Below, piece after piece: positions 1 through 9,658 of a stretch of 64,000 nucleotides of DNA. Numbering within the stretch: position 1 is the stretch's first letter; each line of letters opens with the position of its first letter. Both the position numbers and the translations under genes were made by a program. The DNA comes from an uncultured Candidatus Entotheonella sp. (GTDB taxonomy: Bacteria > Tectomicrobia > Entotheonellia > Entotheonellales > Entotheonellaceae). The stretch lies in contig OX639990.1 in NCBI GenBank assembly GCA_951828535.1, positions 1,537,300-1,601,299 on the forward strand. The letters run 5' to 3'. The notes under the pieces are model-generated. The model saw only the letters and a list, made by a program, of their open reading frames with translations, was not told the origin of the DNA and ran no database searches.

Positions 1-399
1 ACGACCTTCGCGTCCACTGCCATCGTCAACCCGCGCCTCACGGCGGCCATCCTGGGCACCTGGATCAAGGGCTTGGGCGCCTCCAACATCGTGTGGGGAA
101 CCGACTCCGTACTCTACGGTTCGCCGCAGTGGCAGATCGAGGCGATGCGCCGCATGGAAATCCCCGAGGACATGCAGGAGAAGCACGGTTTCGCGCCTCT
201 GGGTGGTGCCGACAGCGCAGTCAAGCAACAGATCTTCGGCCTCAACTCAGCACGCTTGTACAACCTCGACCTGCAGGCTAACTATGGCCGCCTGAGCGAG
301 GACAAGTTTGCGCAGATCAAGCGGGATTACGATGCGGCTGGTAAGCTCACGGCCCTGCGTGACAACACCGCTTACGGGTATATCGCCAAACGGGCGTAA
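1..399 (+). CDS. Amidohydrolase family protein, C-terminal part (5' end off window)
   Basis: The frame is open from base 1, so only the C-terminal ~132 residues are visible. They carry the motif NIVWGTDSVLYGSPQWQIEA, nearly the same as the C-terminal region of the complete amidohydrolase at 3881-5425. By homology this is a paralog of that metal-dependent amidohydrolase_2-type enzyme (TIM barrel). The conserved Asp of WGTDS is the expected last metal/catalytic acidic residue of the family. It ends in GYIAKRA just before a strong terminator pair, so it is the last gene of its transcript. The substrate cannot be read from the sequence. Confidence 0.85.
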   Translation, partial: TTFASTAIVNPRLTAAILGTWIKGLGASNIVWGTDSVLYGSPQWQIEAMRRMEIPEDMQEKHGFAPLGGADSAVKQQIFGLNSARLYNLDLQANYGRLSEDKFAQIKRDYDAAGKLTALRDNTAYGYIAKRA

Positions 400-421
400 G
401 TTGACCCGCTAGGCAAAAAAG

Positions 422-453
422 AGGCCGGGGAGCGCGCAAGCGTTTCCCGGCCT
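422..453 (+). terminator. Hairpin downstream of the amidohydrolase
   Basis: GGCCGGG and CCCGGCC arms enclose a second short GCG/CGC pairing and are followed by TTTCTGTTTG. The site lies 23 bases after the stop codon and fits an intrinsic terminator for the plus-strand gene. Confidence 0.7.
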
Positions 454-475
454 TTCTGTTTGTCGGAATAAAAAA

Positions 476-501
476 GGGGACGACCCGAAGCGGTCGTCCC
501 C
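476..501. terminator. Bidirectional intrinsic terminator
   Basis: A perfect 10-bp stem (GGGGACGACC / GGTCGTCCCC) with a 6-base loop has TTTT on the plus side and a run of A (T on the minus strand) on the other. It sits between two convergent genes (ends at 399 and 531), so it can terminate both. Confidence 0.85.
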
Positions 502-530
502 TTTTCTGCTACGCGGCTATGTGTGGATGA

Positions 531-1511
531 TTACCGAATAGCCAACGGACGGGCCGGCGAGCCGGTGCCGCCCTTAAACCGGATGGGCGTGAAGATATAG
601 AGGAACTCATACACGCCGTCGGCAATCACGCTCTCGAAGACCATATTTTCCAGATTGAAAATACCGTTCTTCGTGATCAGCTCCTGGTGCACCGGCACGA
701 CCAGGCCCGTCGGGCTCGGCCACACCTCGGTTGGCCAGGAATCGGAGCCGACCATCGAGGCATTCTGCGCCACGATCCATTCGGCCACTTCCATGCCGAT
801 ACCCGGAGGGTTGGTGTTATAGGTGTCGGGGTCGCCCCACAGCTTCGACCAGCCATAATTGAAGAACAAGGCGTCACCGTCGCTGATGCTGGCCTCGGAA
901 ATGCCCTGCCTGCCGAGCGCGCCGCGCACGTCGTCCATGGTGACTTCGTAGCTGTGGTCGAGGGTATCCACGCCCTTGTACCCAGCAACGTCAACCAGAA
1001 CTCCGCGGGTGATGTACGCCTTGACGTTCTCGATGCCCAATGCCTCGACGCCGTAAAAGCCTTTCATGTCGTCCTGCTCGGTAAAGCCGTTGTAGTAGAC
1101 GTCTCTGCTGGTGCCGTCGGCCATGGCCACGCGCTCACCGATGTGAGCCGGGCCGTCAAACTGCGTGCCCACCTGGCCGATCTCGGCGCACAGAAAGTCG
1201 TCGTGGCCCATCAGCATGTTATCGCCAAACGGGCCGGCCTGGTTGGCGAACATCGCGAAGGTACGCTGCCCGAACAGCGGCATGCCGCGCTCGTACACCT
1301 GGCCGATCTCGTAGACTTTGCCCGTCGTCACCATCCTCAGCGAATCCATAACCTTGTCCGGCGTGATCCAGTTCGAGCCGCCGGCCTGATCACCAGCACC
1401 CCAGATCGGGTGCGGCCACCACGGTCCCTCGTCCTTGGTCTGAGCTATCGCCGACGAGGCGAAAAATACAAGCGCCAGCAGAACAATCATCAATGCCTTG
1501 TACCTTTGCAT
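531..1511 (-). CDS. Exported cyclase-family metal-dependent hydrolase
   Basis: The protein has 326 aa. The ATG at 1511 was chosen because GGAGAG lies just upstream and the N-terminus is then a clean Sec signal peptide (MQRYKALMIVLLALVFFASS, cleavage after AIAQ). The mature part matches the cyclase / kynurenine-formamidase-like fold (PF04199 type): the metal-site segment reads QVGTQFDGPAHIG, a variant of HxGTHxDxPxH in which the first two His are replaced by Val-adjacent and Gln residues, as in the paralog at 2693-3763. Predicted role: periplasmic hydrolysis of a cyclic amide or ester. It is divergent from the aldolase gene at 1695, with 183 bases between them that must hold both promoters. 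The substrate is unknown. Confidence 0.85.
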   Translation of the reverse strand: MQRYKALMIVLLALVFFASSAIAQTKDEGPWWPHPIWGAGDQAGGSNWITPDKVMDSLRMVTTGKVYEIGQVYERGMPLFGQRTFAMFANQAGPFGDNMLMGHDDFLCAEIGQVGTQFDGPAHIGERVAMADGTSRDVYYNGFTEQDDMKGFYGVEALGIENVKAYITRGVLVDVAGYKGVDTLDHSYEVTMDDVRGALGRQGISEASISDGDALFFNYGWSKLWGDPDTYNTNPPGIGMEVAEWIVAQNASMVGSDSWPTEVWPSPTGLVVPVHQELITKNGIFNLENMVFESVIADGVYEFLYIFTPIRFKGGTGSPARPLAIR

Positions 1512-1694
1512 ACCCTCTCTCCTAATCAAGGAATGTGGCCAAACTCGTTTACCGCCTTGCCTGAGGCGGCGAAGGCGTCTAAAGTGCCATGCCCTATTTT
1601 GGCTGTCAAGAACTTCCCAGACATCCCGCAGGTGAACGAAGACGCGCTCTTCACCCCAGGCTTCTCCCTCACTGCAAAACAGAAAGGACCCCCT

Positions 1695-2576
1695 ATGCAA
1701 CGTATCAACCGTGCCGTTGCCCTGCTGGCAAGCGGCCAGCCGATCTACTACGACGGCGACCACACGGGGCACACCCTGACCTATGACAAGGGCCGTGAGG
1801 ACGCTAACACGTGGGCCGATTACATCAACGTCGGTATGGAGCATGGGGCATTCGACATGACCGGGCTGGGAATGTATATGCAAGGGCTGGTCGACGGCGG
1901 CCCGACGACCAGCGGCCACCGCACCCCGACGATTATCGTCGAAGGTCCGGTCGACGGCTCGAGCGAATCCGTCGTTCGCCACAACGCCTGGCAGTTCAGG
2001 CAGATTCTCGCCCGCGGCGTCCACGGCATCCTGCTGTGTATGGCGGAATCAGCCGACGCCGTGCGCGCCTTCGTGGAATCCTGCCGGTATCCGACCCATG
2101 CCATCGGCATCGGACGAGGCCTGCGGGTCGGGCGCCGCGGGCGCGGTTCGGAGCCCGAAGCGGCAGCCATTTGGGGCGTGAGTCAGGAAGCCTACATCGA
2201 CCGCGCGGACCCGTGGCCCCTCAACCCGCGGGGCGAATTGCTCCTGGGGGTGAAGATCGAGAGCCTTGAAGGAATTTCCAACGTCGAGCAGATTCTCAGT
2301 GTGCCCGGCCTCGGGTTCGCCGAAATGGGTCCGGGCGACCTGGGCTTGGCGATGGGTTACAAACAGGTGCCGCGCGAGCCGTTCCCGCCGGATATGCAGC
2401 GGGCACGCGACCGTGTCTTCCGCTCCTGCCGAACCAATGGAGTGGCGTTCCTGGAAAGCTGCACGCCGGAAACGGTGATCGCAAAAATCGACGCGGGCGT
2501 GCGTGTGATCGCCGGCGGCCGGGCGGAAACGGCCAAGGAGGGCCGCACCCATACCAGGCGCGCCATGCCGGTGTAA
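1695..2576 (+). CDS. HpcH/HpaI-type aldolase
   Basis: The protein has 293 aa. ATG 1695 follows an AGAAAGGA ribosome site; longer upstream readings overlap the divergent cyclase and are rejected. The C-terminal half has the family signature: VKIESLEGISN supplies the metal-binding Glu and MGPGDLGLAMG the metal-binding Asp and phosphate/carboxylate loop. Enzymes of this family cleave or form C-C bonds of 2-oxo acids through a divalent-metal pyruvate enolate in the cytoplasm. There is no signal peptide, unlike its neighbours. It may act on a product of the flanking cyclases and amidohydrolases. At ~293 aa it is somewhat longer than the usual 250-265 aa. Confidence 0.85.
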   Translation: MQRINRAVALLASGQPIYYDGDHTGHTLTYDKGREDANTWADYINVGMEHGAFDMTGLGMYMQGLVDGGPTTSGHRTPTIIVEGPVDGSSESVVRHNAWQFRQILARGVHGILLCMAESADAVRAFVESCRYPTHAIGIGRGLRVGRRGRGSEPEAAAIWGVSQEAYIDRADPWPLNPRGELLLGVKIESLEGISNVEQILSVPGLGFAEMGPGDLGLAMGYKQVPREPFPPDMQRARDRVFRSCRTNGVAFLESCTPETVIAKIDAGVRVIAGGRAETAKEGRTHTRRAMPV

Positions 2577-2692
2577 TGCGCTTGACAACGCAAGCCGTTT
2601 ATGAAATCAATACCCGCCGTATCCCCTTATATTTGGTAACGGTACGTCGTTGCCTTCGGAAGGCGTATGGCCGACTTCGAGAAGGAGTTAAT

Positions 2693-3763
2693 ATGGCATC
2701 CCGAATGAACAGGATTTTTGCCTTGGCGATGGTTGTTGCGATTTGTCTGTTTGCAGCAGCGGCCTATGCCCAGATCGACGATAAGCCGCTCAAGGAAAAC
2801 TGGGCTCCGACGGAATGGGGTCCGGACGATCGGGTCGGCGCGCCCAACCGCACCACGCCGGAAATCGTTTTGCAAGCGGTCAGACTGGTCAAGCAAGGCA
2901 AGGTGGCGACGCTTGGCAAGCTCTACGCCTCCGACGTTCCCCTTTTCGGTCCGCGCAGCTGGAGCCTGACTATCCCCGGCACCCCCACCGGCGGCCCGTT
3001 CGCCAAGAACAACCTGGTGTACCACGATGAGATGGTGACCACCGAGATCGGCCAGGTGAGCACCCAATTCGACGGTCCGGGGCACATCGGCGTGCGCACT
3101 TCGGCGGGCGATTTCTTCTACAACGGCCAGATGGCTGCCGAGACCTACACCCGCGGCGCCGGCGGTCGTGTCATCGGCATGGGCGGCCTCGGTGTCGAGT
3201 TCGTAGCGGAGAAGGGCTTCGTGTGCCGCGGCGTGCTGCTAAACGCCGCCGACTACAAGGGCATGAACCCGCTGCCGATTCCGCGCTCGACGGATAGCCC
3301 GGGCATTGTCACCGCCGACGACGTGCGGGGCATGTTGCGCAAGCAGGGCCTCTCGGACATCGGCGAGGGGGACTGCGTGTTCCTGTACACCGGCCATGGC
3401 GACCTGTGGTCGAACGCCGTGTGGCCGACGCTATCCACGGAAGAGAAGGCGCAGCGCCGGCAGATGTTCAACTCCGGCGAGCCTGGCTTCGGCGTCAGCG
3501 CCTGCGAGTACTTTGCCGAGCGCAAGATCATTCTGACCGGCGGCGATACGTCGGCGAACGACGCCCAGCCGGTTGGTGAGGAAGAAGGATACGCGGTGCC
3601 CTGCCACACCGAGATGCAAACGCGGCGGGGTATCTGGAATATCGAGAATCTCGATTTCACCCCGCTGATCAGGGACGGGGCGTACGAATTCCTGTTCGTC
3701 TGGTCGCCCCTGAAGATCGTCGGCGCGACCGGCTCTCCCGGCAACCCGGTAGCGCTGTACTAG
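2693..3763 (+). CDS. Exported cyclase-family hydrolase, second copy
   Basis: The protein has 356 aa. ATG 2693 is preceded by GAAGGAG at good spacing. The N-terminus (MNRIFALAMVVAICLFAAAA, then YAQ) is a Sec signal peptide. The core has QVSTQFDGPGHIGV, equivalent to the metal segment of the paralog at 531-1511, and the C-terminal YEFLFVWSPLKIVGATGSP matches that paralog's YEFLYIFTPIRFKGGTGSP. The two are therefore diverged duplicates facing away from each other around the aldolase. An extra loop rich in charged residues (about residues 235-265) distinguishes this copy. Likely a periplasmic metal-dependent hydrolase of unknown substrate. Confidence 0.85.
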   Translation: MASRMNRIFALAMVVAICLFAAAAYAQIDDKPLKENWAPTEWGPDDRVGAPNRTTPEIVLQAVRLVKQGKVATLGKLYASDVPLFGPRSWSLTIPGTPTGGPFAKNNLVYHDEMVTTEIGQVSTQFDGPGHIGVRTSAGDFFYNGQMAAETYTRGAGGRVIGMGGLGVEFVAEKGFVCRGVLLNAADYKGMNPLPIPRSTDSPGIVTADDVRGMLRKQGLSDIGEGDCVFLYTGHGDLWSNAVWPTLSTEEKAQRRQMFNSGEPGFGVSACEYFAERKIILTGGDTSANDAQPVGEEEGYAVPCHTEMQTRRGIWNIENLDFTPLIRDGAYEFLFVWSPLKIVGATGSPGNPVALY

Positions 3764-3770
3764 GCCATTG

Positions 3771-3796
3771 TCGGGGCGAAAGATTTTTCGCCCCGA
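3771..3796. terminator. Hairpin between convergent genes
   Basis: TCGGGGCGAAA and TTTCGCCCCGA form an 11-bp stem around a GATT loop, 8 bases after the plus-strand stop. The T-rich tract is inside the stem, so it may act as a transcript end for either strand. Confidence 0.55.
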
Positions 3797-3880
3797 CCTC
3801 GCCGAAGGCAACCCATCCCGCCGGACCACTCCCGCGCCAAGCCTGCACGGCATGGCCACGGGAAGGCTCCGGCGCCCAGC

Positions 3881-5425
3881 CTATACGGTTGCCCGCTCCT
3901 GTTTATGGATCCAACCCCAGTAGATGTTGTCACGCATGCCACCGGCAGCGAGATAGTCGTTCCTCAAGCGCGCCAGCCGATCCTTCTCGAACGCCTCAAC
4001 CGGTCGGCCATCAGCCGTGAGCCCCAGACCGTACATCCTCGCTGAGTTGTAGCCCAAGATGGCTTTTTTGACCTCGCTATCCGCAGAACCCAAGGGGGCA
4101 AAACCGAATTTCTCCTGCAGGTCCATGGGGATCTCGAGACGCCGGAAGGCATCGATCTGCCACTGAGGCGAGCCGAACCAGATCGAATCCGTGCCCCAGA
4201 TGACATGGTCGGCGCCCATGCCTTGGATGAGCCGGCCCATCATGGCAGCCGCGACCCTGGGGTAGGAGGTGATGCAGGACGAGAAGGATAGCCCGATCTC
4301 ACCATAAACGTTGGTAAGGCCGTGCTTTTTCGGAATCTCGGCCAAATCGTCGACCCACGGAATCTTACCGGTTTCCTCAAATTCCGCGGCAAACTCTCGT
4401 ACGTCCATGAAGGCCCTGAAACCCGAGTGGTAGATAATGAAGTTCAATTCAGGCCAATCTTTTGCTGCCTTGACCACATCATCCACCGCGGCGTAACGCC
4501 AGTTTTCGAAAGACTTCCAGTCAACCGGTAGCAATCCCTTATGGATGCAGAGGTTTTTGATGCCATACTTCATGGCCTTCTCATAGGCTGGGTAGGTGAC
4601 CTTCTCGTCATCCAGCCGCCAGGGAAAATTGGCCTCTGGCACGAGCCCCAAGGGATCGCCGATCGTATAGCCCTTCCAGGAGTCGATCTTGAGCTCCTCG
4701 GCCTGCCGGTCCATGTCGTCGAGGAACGGCTGGTTGCTGGGCCAGATCGTGCCGTGCGCATAGACCCGCTTGGTGCGCGCCATGCCGTTGATGTAGTTCC
4801 GGCTGGCCACCAGCTGGTCCTCCGTGAGGAGCTGCTTTTCCGGCACCACCGACGGGGAATTGCTCAGGATCGCGACGTCGGTTTCACTGTCAAAGAAGAT
4901 GTCCTTGACGTAGTGCGGAAACTTGAAGTACTTCAGGTCAAGCTCACGGCCCTCCAACTCGCTGGTCCACGACGGCAACCCTGCCTCTTGATCACCTCGG
5001 GAATATTGCAACAGAAAGAGCTGCCCTTCCCAGGTGTAGTCATCGTGGACGTGGTGGGTATGAGCGTCGAAAATGAATTGCTGGCGCAAGGCCGCCAGGC
5101 GCGCGTCCGCCGCTTCGAAATCCGCCGCTTCCGCCTGATCGACGCTAAACACCTTGCCATATACGTCGTTCATGGCCAGGAAGGCGGCAGCCATACCCGA
5201 GGCAGTTCTGAGAAACTGCCGCCGGTTCAGGCCATGCGGTTTGCCGAGAACGCCGGCCCTTTCCTTGATCAGCGCCTCGACCATGGCCTGTTGTCTCGAC
5301 TGCGGGGGCGGGAAGATTTCGCCGTCTGAAATAACCTGTGTCGGAATCGGTAGGCGAAAGCCCTCATCCTCATTGGCATGCCGCAGGACTTTCAGTTGCT
5401 CTTTGGTCAACCAGGAATCTCCCAT
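3881..5425 (-). CDS. Tat-signal amidohydrolase family protein
   Basis: The protein has 514 aa. ATG 5425 has GGAGGG six bases upstream. After a ~65-residue leader there is a Tat-like motif (NRRQFLRTASGMAAAFLAMN), so export in folded, metal-loaded form is likely, although such a late twin-arginine is unusual. The enzyme part has FDAHTHHVHDD (metal His pair), CIHKG, IIYHSGF and WGTDSIWFGSPQWQIDA, matching amidohydrolase_2 TIM-barrel enzymes of the decarboxylase/hydrolase type. It is paralogous to the partial gene at 1-399. It is divergent from the cytochrome c gene across 119 bases. Function is probably periplasmic hydrolysis or decarboxylation in the same pathway as the exported cyclases; the substrate is not readable. 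Confidence 0.85.
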   Translation of the reverse strand: MGDSWLTKEQLKVLRHANEDEGFRLPIPTQVISDGEIFPPPQSRQQAMVEALIKERAGVLGKPHGLNRRQFLRTASGMAAAFLAMNDVYGKVFSVDQAEAADFEAADARLAALRQQFIFDAHTHHVHDDYTWEGQLFLLQYSRGDQEAGLPSWTSELEGRELDLKYFKFPHYVKDIFFDSETDVAILSNSPSVVPEKQLLTEDQLVASRNYINGMARTKRVYAHGTIWPSNQPFLDDMDRQAEELKIDSWKGYTIGDPLGLVPEANFPWRLDDEKVTYPAYEKAMKYGIKNLCIHKGLLPVDWKSFENWRYAAVDDVVKAAKDWPELNFIIYHSGFRAFMDVREFAAEFEETGKIPWVDDLAEIPKKHGLTNVYGEIGLSFSSCITSYPRVAAAMMGRLIQGMGADHVIWGTDSIWFGSPQWQIDAFRRLEIPMDLQEKFGFAPLGSADSEVKKAILGYNSARMYGLGLTADGRPVEAFEKDRLARLRNDYLAAGGMRDNIYWGWIHKQERATV

Positions 5426-5544
5426 GATGCTCCCTCCATTCGGTGCTTCGGATCGAGAGTTGTGGGATACGTTGATCCACCTAAAATGTGCTATATACCC
5501 ACCAATACATGGTGTCAACACCATTTCCCGGAGGGACCTAAATC

Positions 5545-5931
5545 ATGAACCGCGGACGCCTGGTAGCGATCATCGTTGTGGTCATGTGGGCCATGCACGC
5601 ACCGATGGTGCAGGCCGACGACCTCGTCACGGGTGAGGACGCCTTCAATCGTCACTGCGCCCTATGCCACGTAACAGAGCGGCAGAAGGCGTATGTGTGG
5701 TTGGGGCCGGATCTACGCGGGATATTCAATGCTCCGGCCGGCAAGAAGGAGGGCTACGAGTATTCCGGAGCGTTTCGGAAATTTGCCCCCGGCGTCATCT
5801 GGAATGAAGACAATCTGGACACCTGGATACACCACGCTCAAGGACTTGTCCCCAACTCGAGAATGCTCGTCAGGATACCCGATGCGGAGCAACGTCGGAC
5901 CATCATCGACTATCTCAAGACCTACAACTAA
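5545..5931 (+). CDS. Class I cytochrome c, periplasmic
   Basis: The protein has 128 aa. CGGAGGGA lies before ATG 5545. A signal peptide (to about VQADD) is followed by the single haem motif CALCH and a downstream VPNSRML that offers the axial Met, plus a C-terminal helix TIIDYLKTYN, in the order usual for small class I cytochromes c. It should carry electrons in the periplasm, plausibly from an oxidoreductase acting on the substrates of the neighbouring exported enzymes. Its stop codon overlaps the end of the convergent MoxR-VWA gene by four bases. Confidence 0.9.
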   Translation: MNRGRLVAIIVVVMWAMHAPMVQADDLVTGEDAFNRHCALCHVTERQKAYVWLGPDLRGIFNAPAGKKEGYEYSGAFRKFAPGVIWNEDNLDTWIHHAQGLVPNSRMLVRIPDAEQRRTIIDYLKTYN

Positions 5932-7829
5932 CGCTCCTGCAGACTCAGTCCCCCTTGTCCATCCGGCGCCGCCAGCAACTGGCAGCCGCCCGATTCTTCG
6001 GAGAGGACGTCCAGGATTTCCGGGCACTCCATTTCGCCGATGAAGAGCGTGTGGATGGTAACCCGCAGGTCCCTGGCCAACCGCCGCTCGGCGCGCACCA
6101 GCCAGTCTCCGTGGGTGGGCTCGCCGTCGGTGAGCAAAACAATATGCTTATCGGGTGTGCCCCAAGCGCGTAATTCCGTTAGCGCATCGTGCAAGGGAAG
6201 CTGGTAATTGGTCACGCCCGAACACGCCACATTGGCGGCAAGCGCCAGTATTTGATCGTAGTCGCGCGTGAAGAATCGCCCGCCATGGCTGTATTTGCGC
6301 GACACATGGTTGAACTCGATGTATCCGATGCGCATGCGTTTCCTGCGTACCAGTTGCACCAGCGTGGTCACTACCGAAGACGCCCAACGGGCATAGTAGC
6401 CCCGCATGGATTCACTCACGTCGCGGATGATCACCATGTCCCCGCCCACATGTCTCTTTTCCCTCTTGTAGACGCGCGGCAGAGCGGGGTGCACACGGTC
6501 CAGCCAAGTGGCCATCTCGGCGGCGTCGGTATCCAGAAATTCTTGCAAAGAGCGCATGCGTTTCCAACTGCGAGGCGAGCCGCCTGGATGGACTTCGGGA
6601 GCGGCGCTGTGGCGTTCCAGCCGCCCGTTGATCCGCTCCACGAGCAACTGCAGATTTTTCACCGTGTACCGCGAGCCGTCTTGAAACCGCTCGGGTGATG
6701 CCTGTGCCCGTTTGACGCGCAGGGGCGTCTGCGCATCTGATGCGTCATCGCCAACGTTCAGGGATGCCAGCAACTCATCAAGCAAGTCACTGTCAGACGT
6801 TTCGTCAATGTGTTGTGCCGCGTTTGGAGTTTCCTGGACGGCCGCCTGTGTCTGCACTTGGTCAACGAACGACTCTGGCAGACCCATGGTCAACGCCGCG
6901 GCGCGCCGCAGGATCTCGTCAAGCAGACGATAAACCGCCTCCGGCACCCGAAAGGTCAGAATCGCCTTCAAGATACGCAAATCCTCACCCGTTGCCACGG
7001 AACGCCCGGCGAGCACAGCCATGGCCTTGATCATGCCCGGGACCTTAACCAGCATGGTACGGTCGCTGAGAAGCGAGTTCGCAGGGTTGCAGCCAAGCTC
7101 GTTTTGCAGGATGTCGAGGACGTTGCGGTAGACCCGCATCACGTGGTGCGGCACGTCCACGTCTTGCATGGCCCGATGGGCTTCATCCAGCAGGTCAGCG
7201 GCGACCAGATGCCGAACGGTCAGGGTTGTCGGAGTTGTGTGGCCGAGGTCCACGATGGCACCGGCCTTGTCCCACTTTTGGGTACAAATGGTTCCTCGGG
7301 TCTGCAGCTGAAGCGTGAAGCGGTCCAGATGAGCCGGGTCGAGCGGTTCGTTGAAATAAGTCTCGGTCGTGGGATTGGAGGTGGCTATGGCCAGGCGCAG
7401 CGGGATCGGTTGCGCGTGGTACTTGCGCTCGTTGAGCAACCGCAGCAGGATATTCAAGGCCTCCCCGGGCGCTCGGGTAATATCATCCAGCACCACCACC
7501 TCAGAGGTGAGCATCCCGCCCTCGCGTACCCGCTGACGGACGACCTCTCCGCCGCTATCGGACAGCACGGATTTTTCCAGAATTACGTCCCCGATCAGTT
7601 CAGTCAGGCGGGTATCACGATGTAGTTGACAAAAAAAGTACGGCCAATTCACCGAGGCGGCGACCACCTCCGCCAGCAAGGTTTTGGCGCAGCCCGGCGG
7701 GCCTTGGAGATAGATATGCTCATGGGCAATGAGGCCCAGCAACATGGCTTCCTTCACCGGCTCGTGACCGATCACGAAGGCATCCATGTTGTGGCGGATT
7801 TTCTGCAGTTCTTTCGCAATGTGCATCAC
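5928..7829 (-). CDS. MoxR-type AAA ATPase fused to a VWA domain
   Basis: The protein has 633 aa. N-terminal MoxR/RavA-like AAA+ domain: Walker A GPPGCAKT (about residue 40) and Walker B VVLDDITRAP, with arginine-finger region SNPTTETYFNEPLDPAHLDR. A Gln/Asp-rich linker (about 320-400) leads to a VWA domain with MIDAS motif DVSES and the later LLTDGEPTHGD. Separate RavA and ViaA, or BchI and BchD, proteins normally share these roles; here both are one chain. Such machines remodel or insert metal into client proteins in the cytoplasm. A paralog of the same architecture lies at 25928-27850. The client is unknown; the adjacent cytochrome or hydrolases are candidates. Confidence 0.85.
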   Translation of the reverse strand: MMHIAKELQKIRHNMDAFVIGHEPVKEAMLLGLIAHEHIYLQGPPGCAKTLLAEVVAASVNWPYFFCQLHRDTRLTELIGDVILEKSVLSDSGGEVVRQRVREGGMLTSEVVVLDDITRAPGEALNILLRLLNERKYHAQPIPLRLAIATSNPTTETYFNEPLDPAHLDRFTLQLQTRGTICTQKWDKAGAIVDLGHTTPTTLTVRHLVAADLLDEAHRAMQDVDVPHHVMRVYRNVLDILQNELGCNPANSLLSDRTMLVKVPGMIKAMAVLAGRSVATGEDLRILKAILTFRVPEAVYRLLDEILRRAAALTMGLPESFVDQVQTQAAVQETPNAAQHIDETSDSDLLDELLASLNVGDDASDAQTPLRVKRAQASPERFQDGSRYTVKNLQLLVERINGRLERHSAAPEVHPGGSPRSWKRMRSLQEFLDTDAAEMATWLDRVHPALPRVYKREKRHVGGDMVIIRDVSESMRGYYARWASSVVTTLVQLVRRKRMRIGYIEFNHVSRKYSHGGRFFTRDYDQILALAANVACSGVTNYQLPLHDALTELRAWGTPDKHIVLLTDGEPTHGDWLVRAERRLARDLRVTIHTLFIGEMECPEILDVLSEESGGCQLLAAPDGQGGLSLQER

Positions 7830-7933
7830 GACGATTCCAGTCAGAAGATGCCCTGCTGTGGAGCCTTACGCAAGCGTAGGCCTATTCTCGCCGCTCCCCT
7901 CATGAGATACAACGGATAGCACGGCTCCAAAGC

Positions 7934-9622
<1,689 letters not shown>

Positions 9623-9658
9623 TCAGGAACGAAAAGCGTTCGGGCTTTGGAGATGAAC

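Noticed and set aside
687-1694. Long N-terminal extension of the aldolase
   Set aside because: It overlaps the antisense cyclase, and the ribosome site and family alignment both put the start at 1695.
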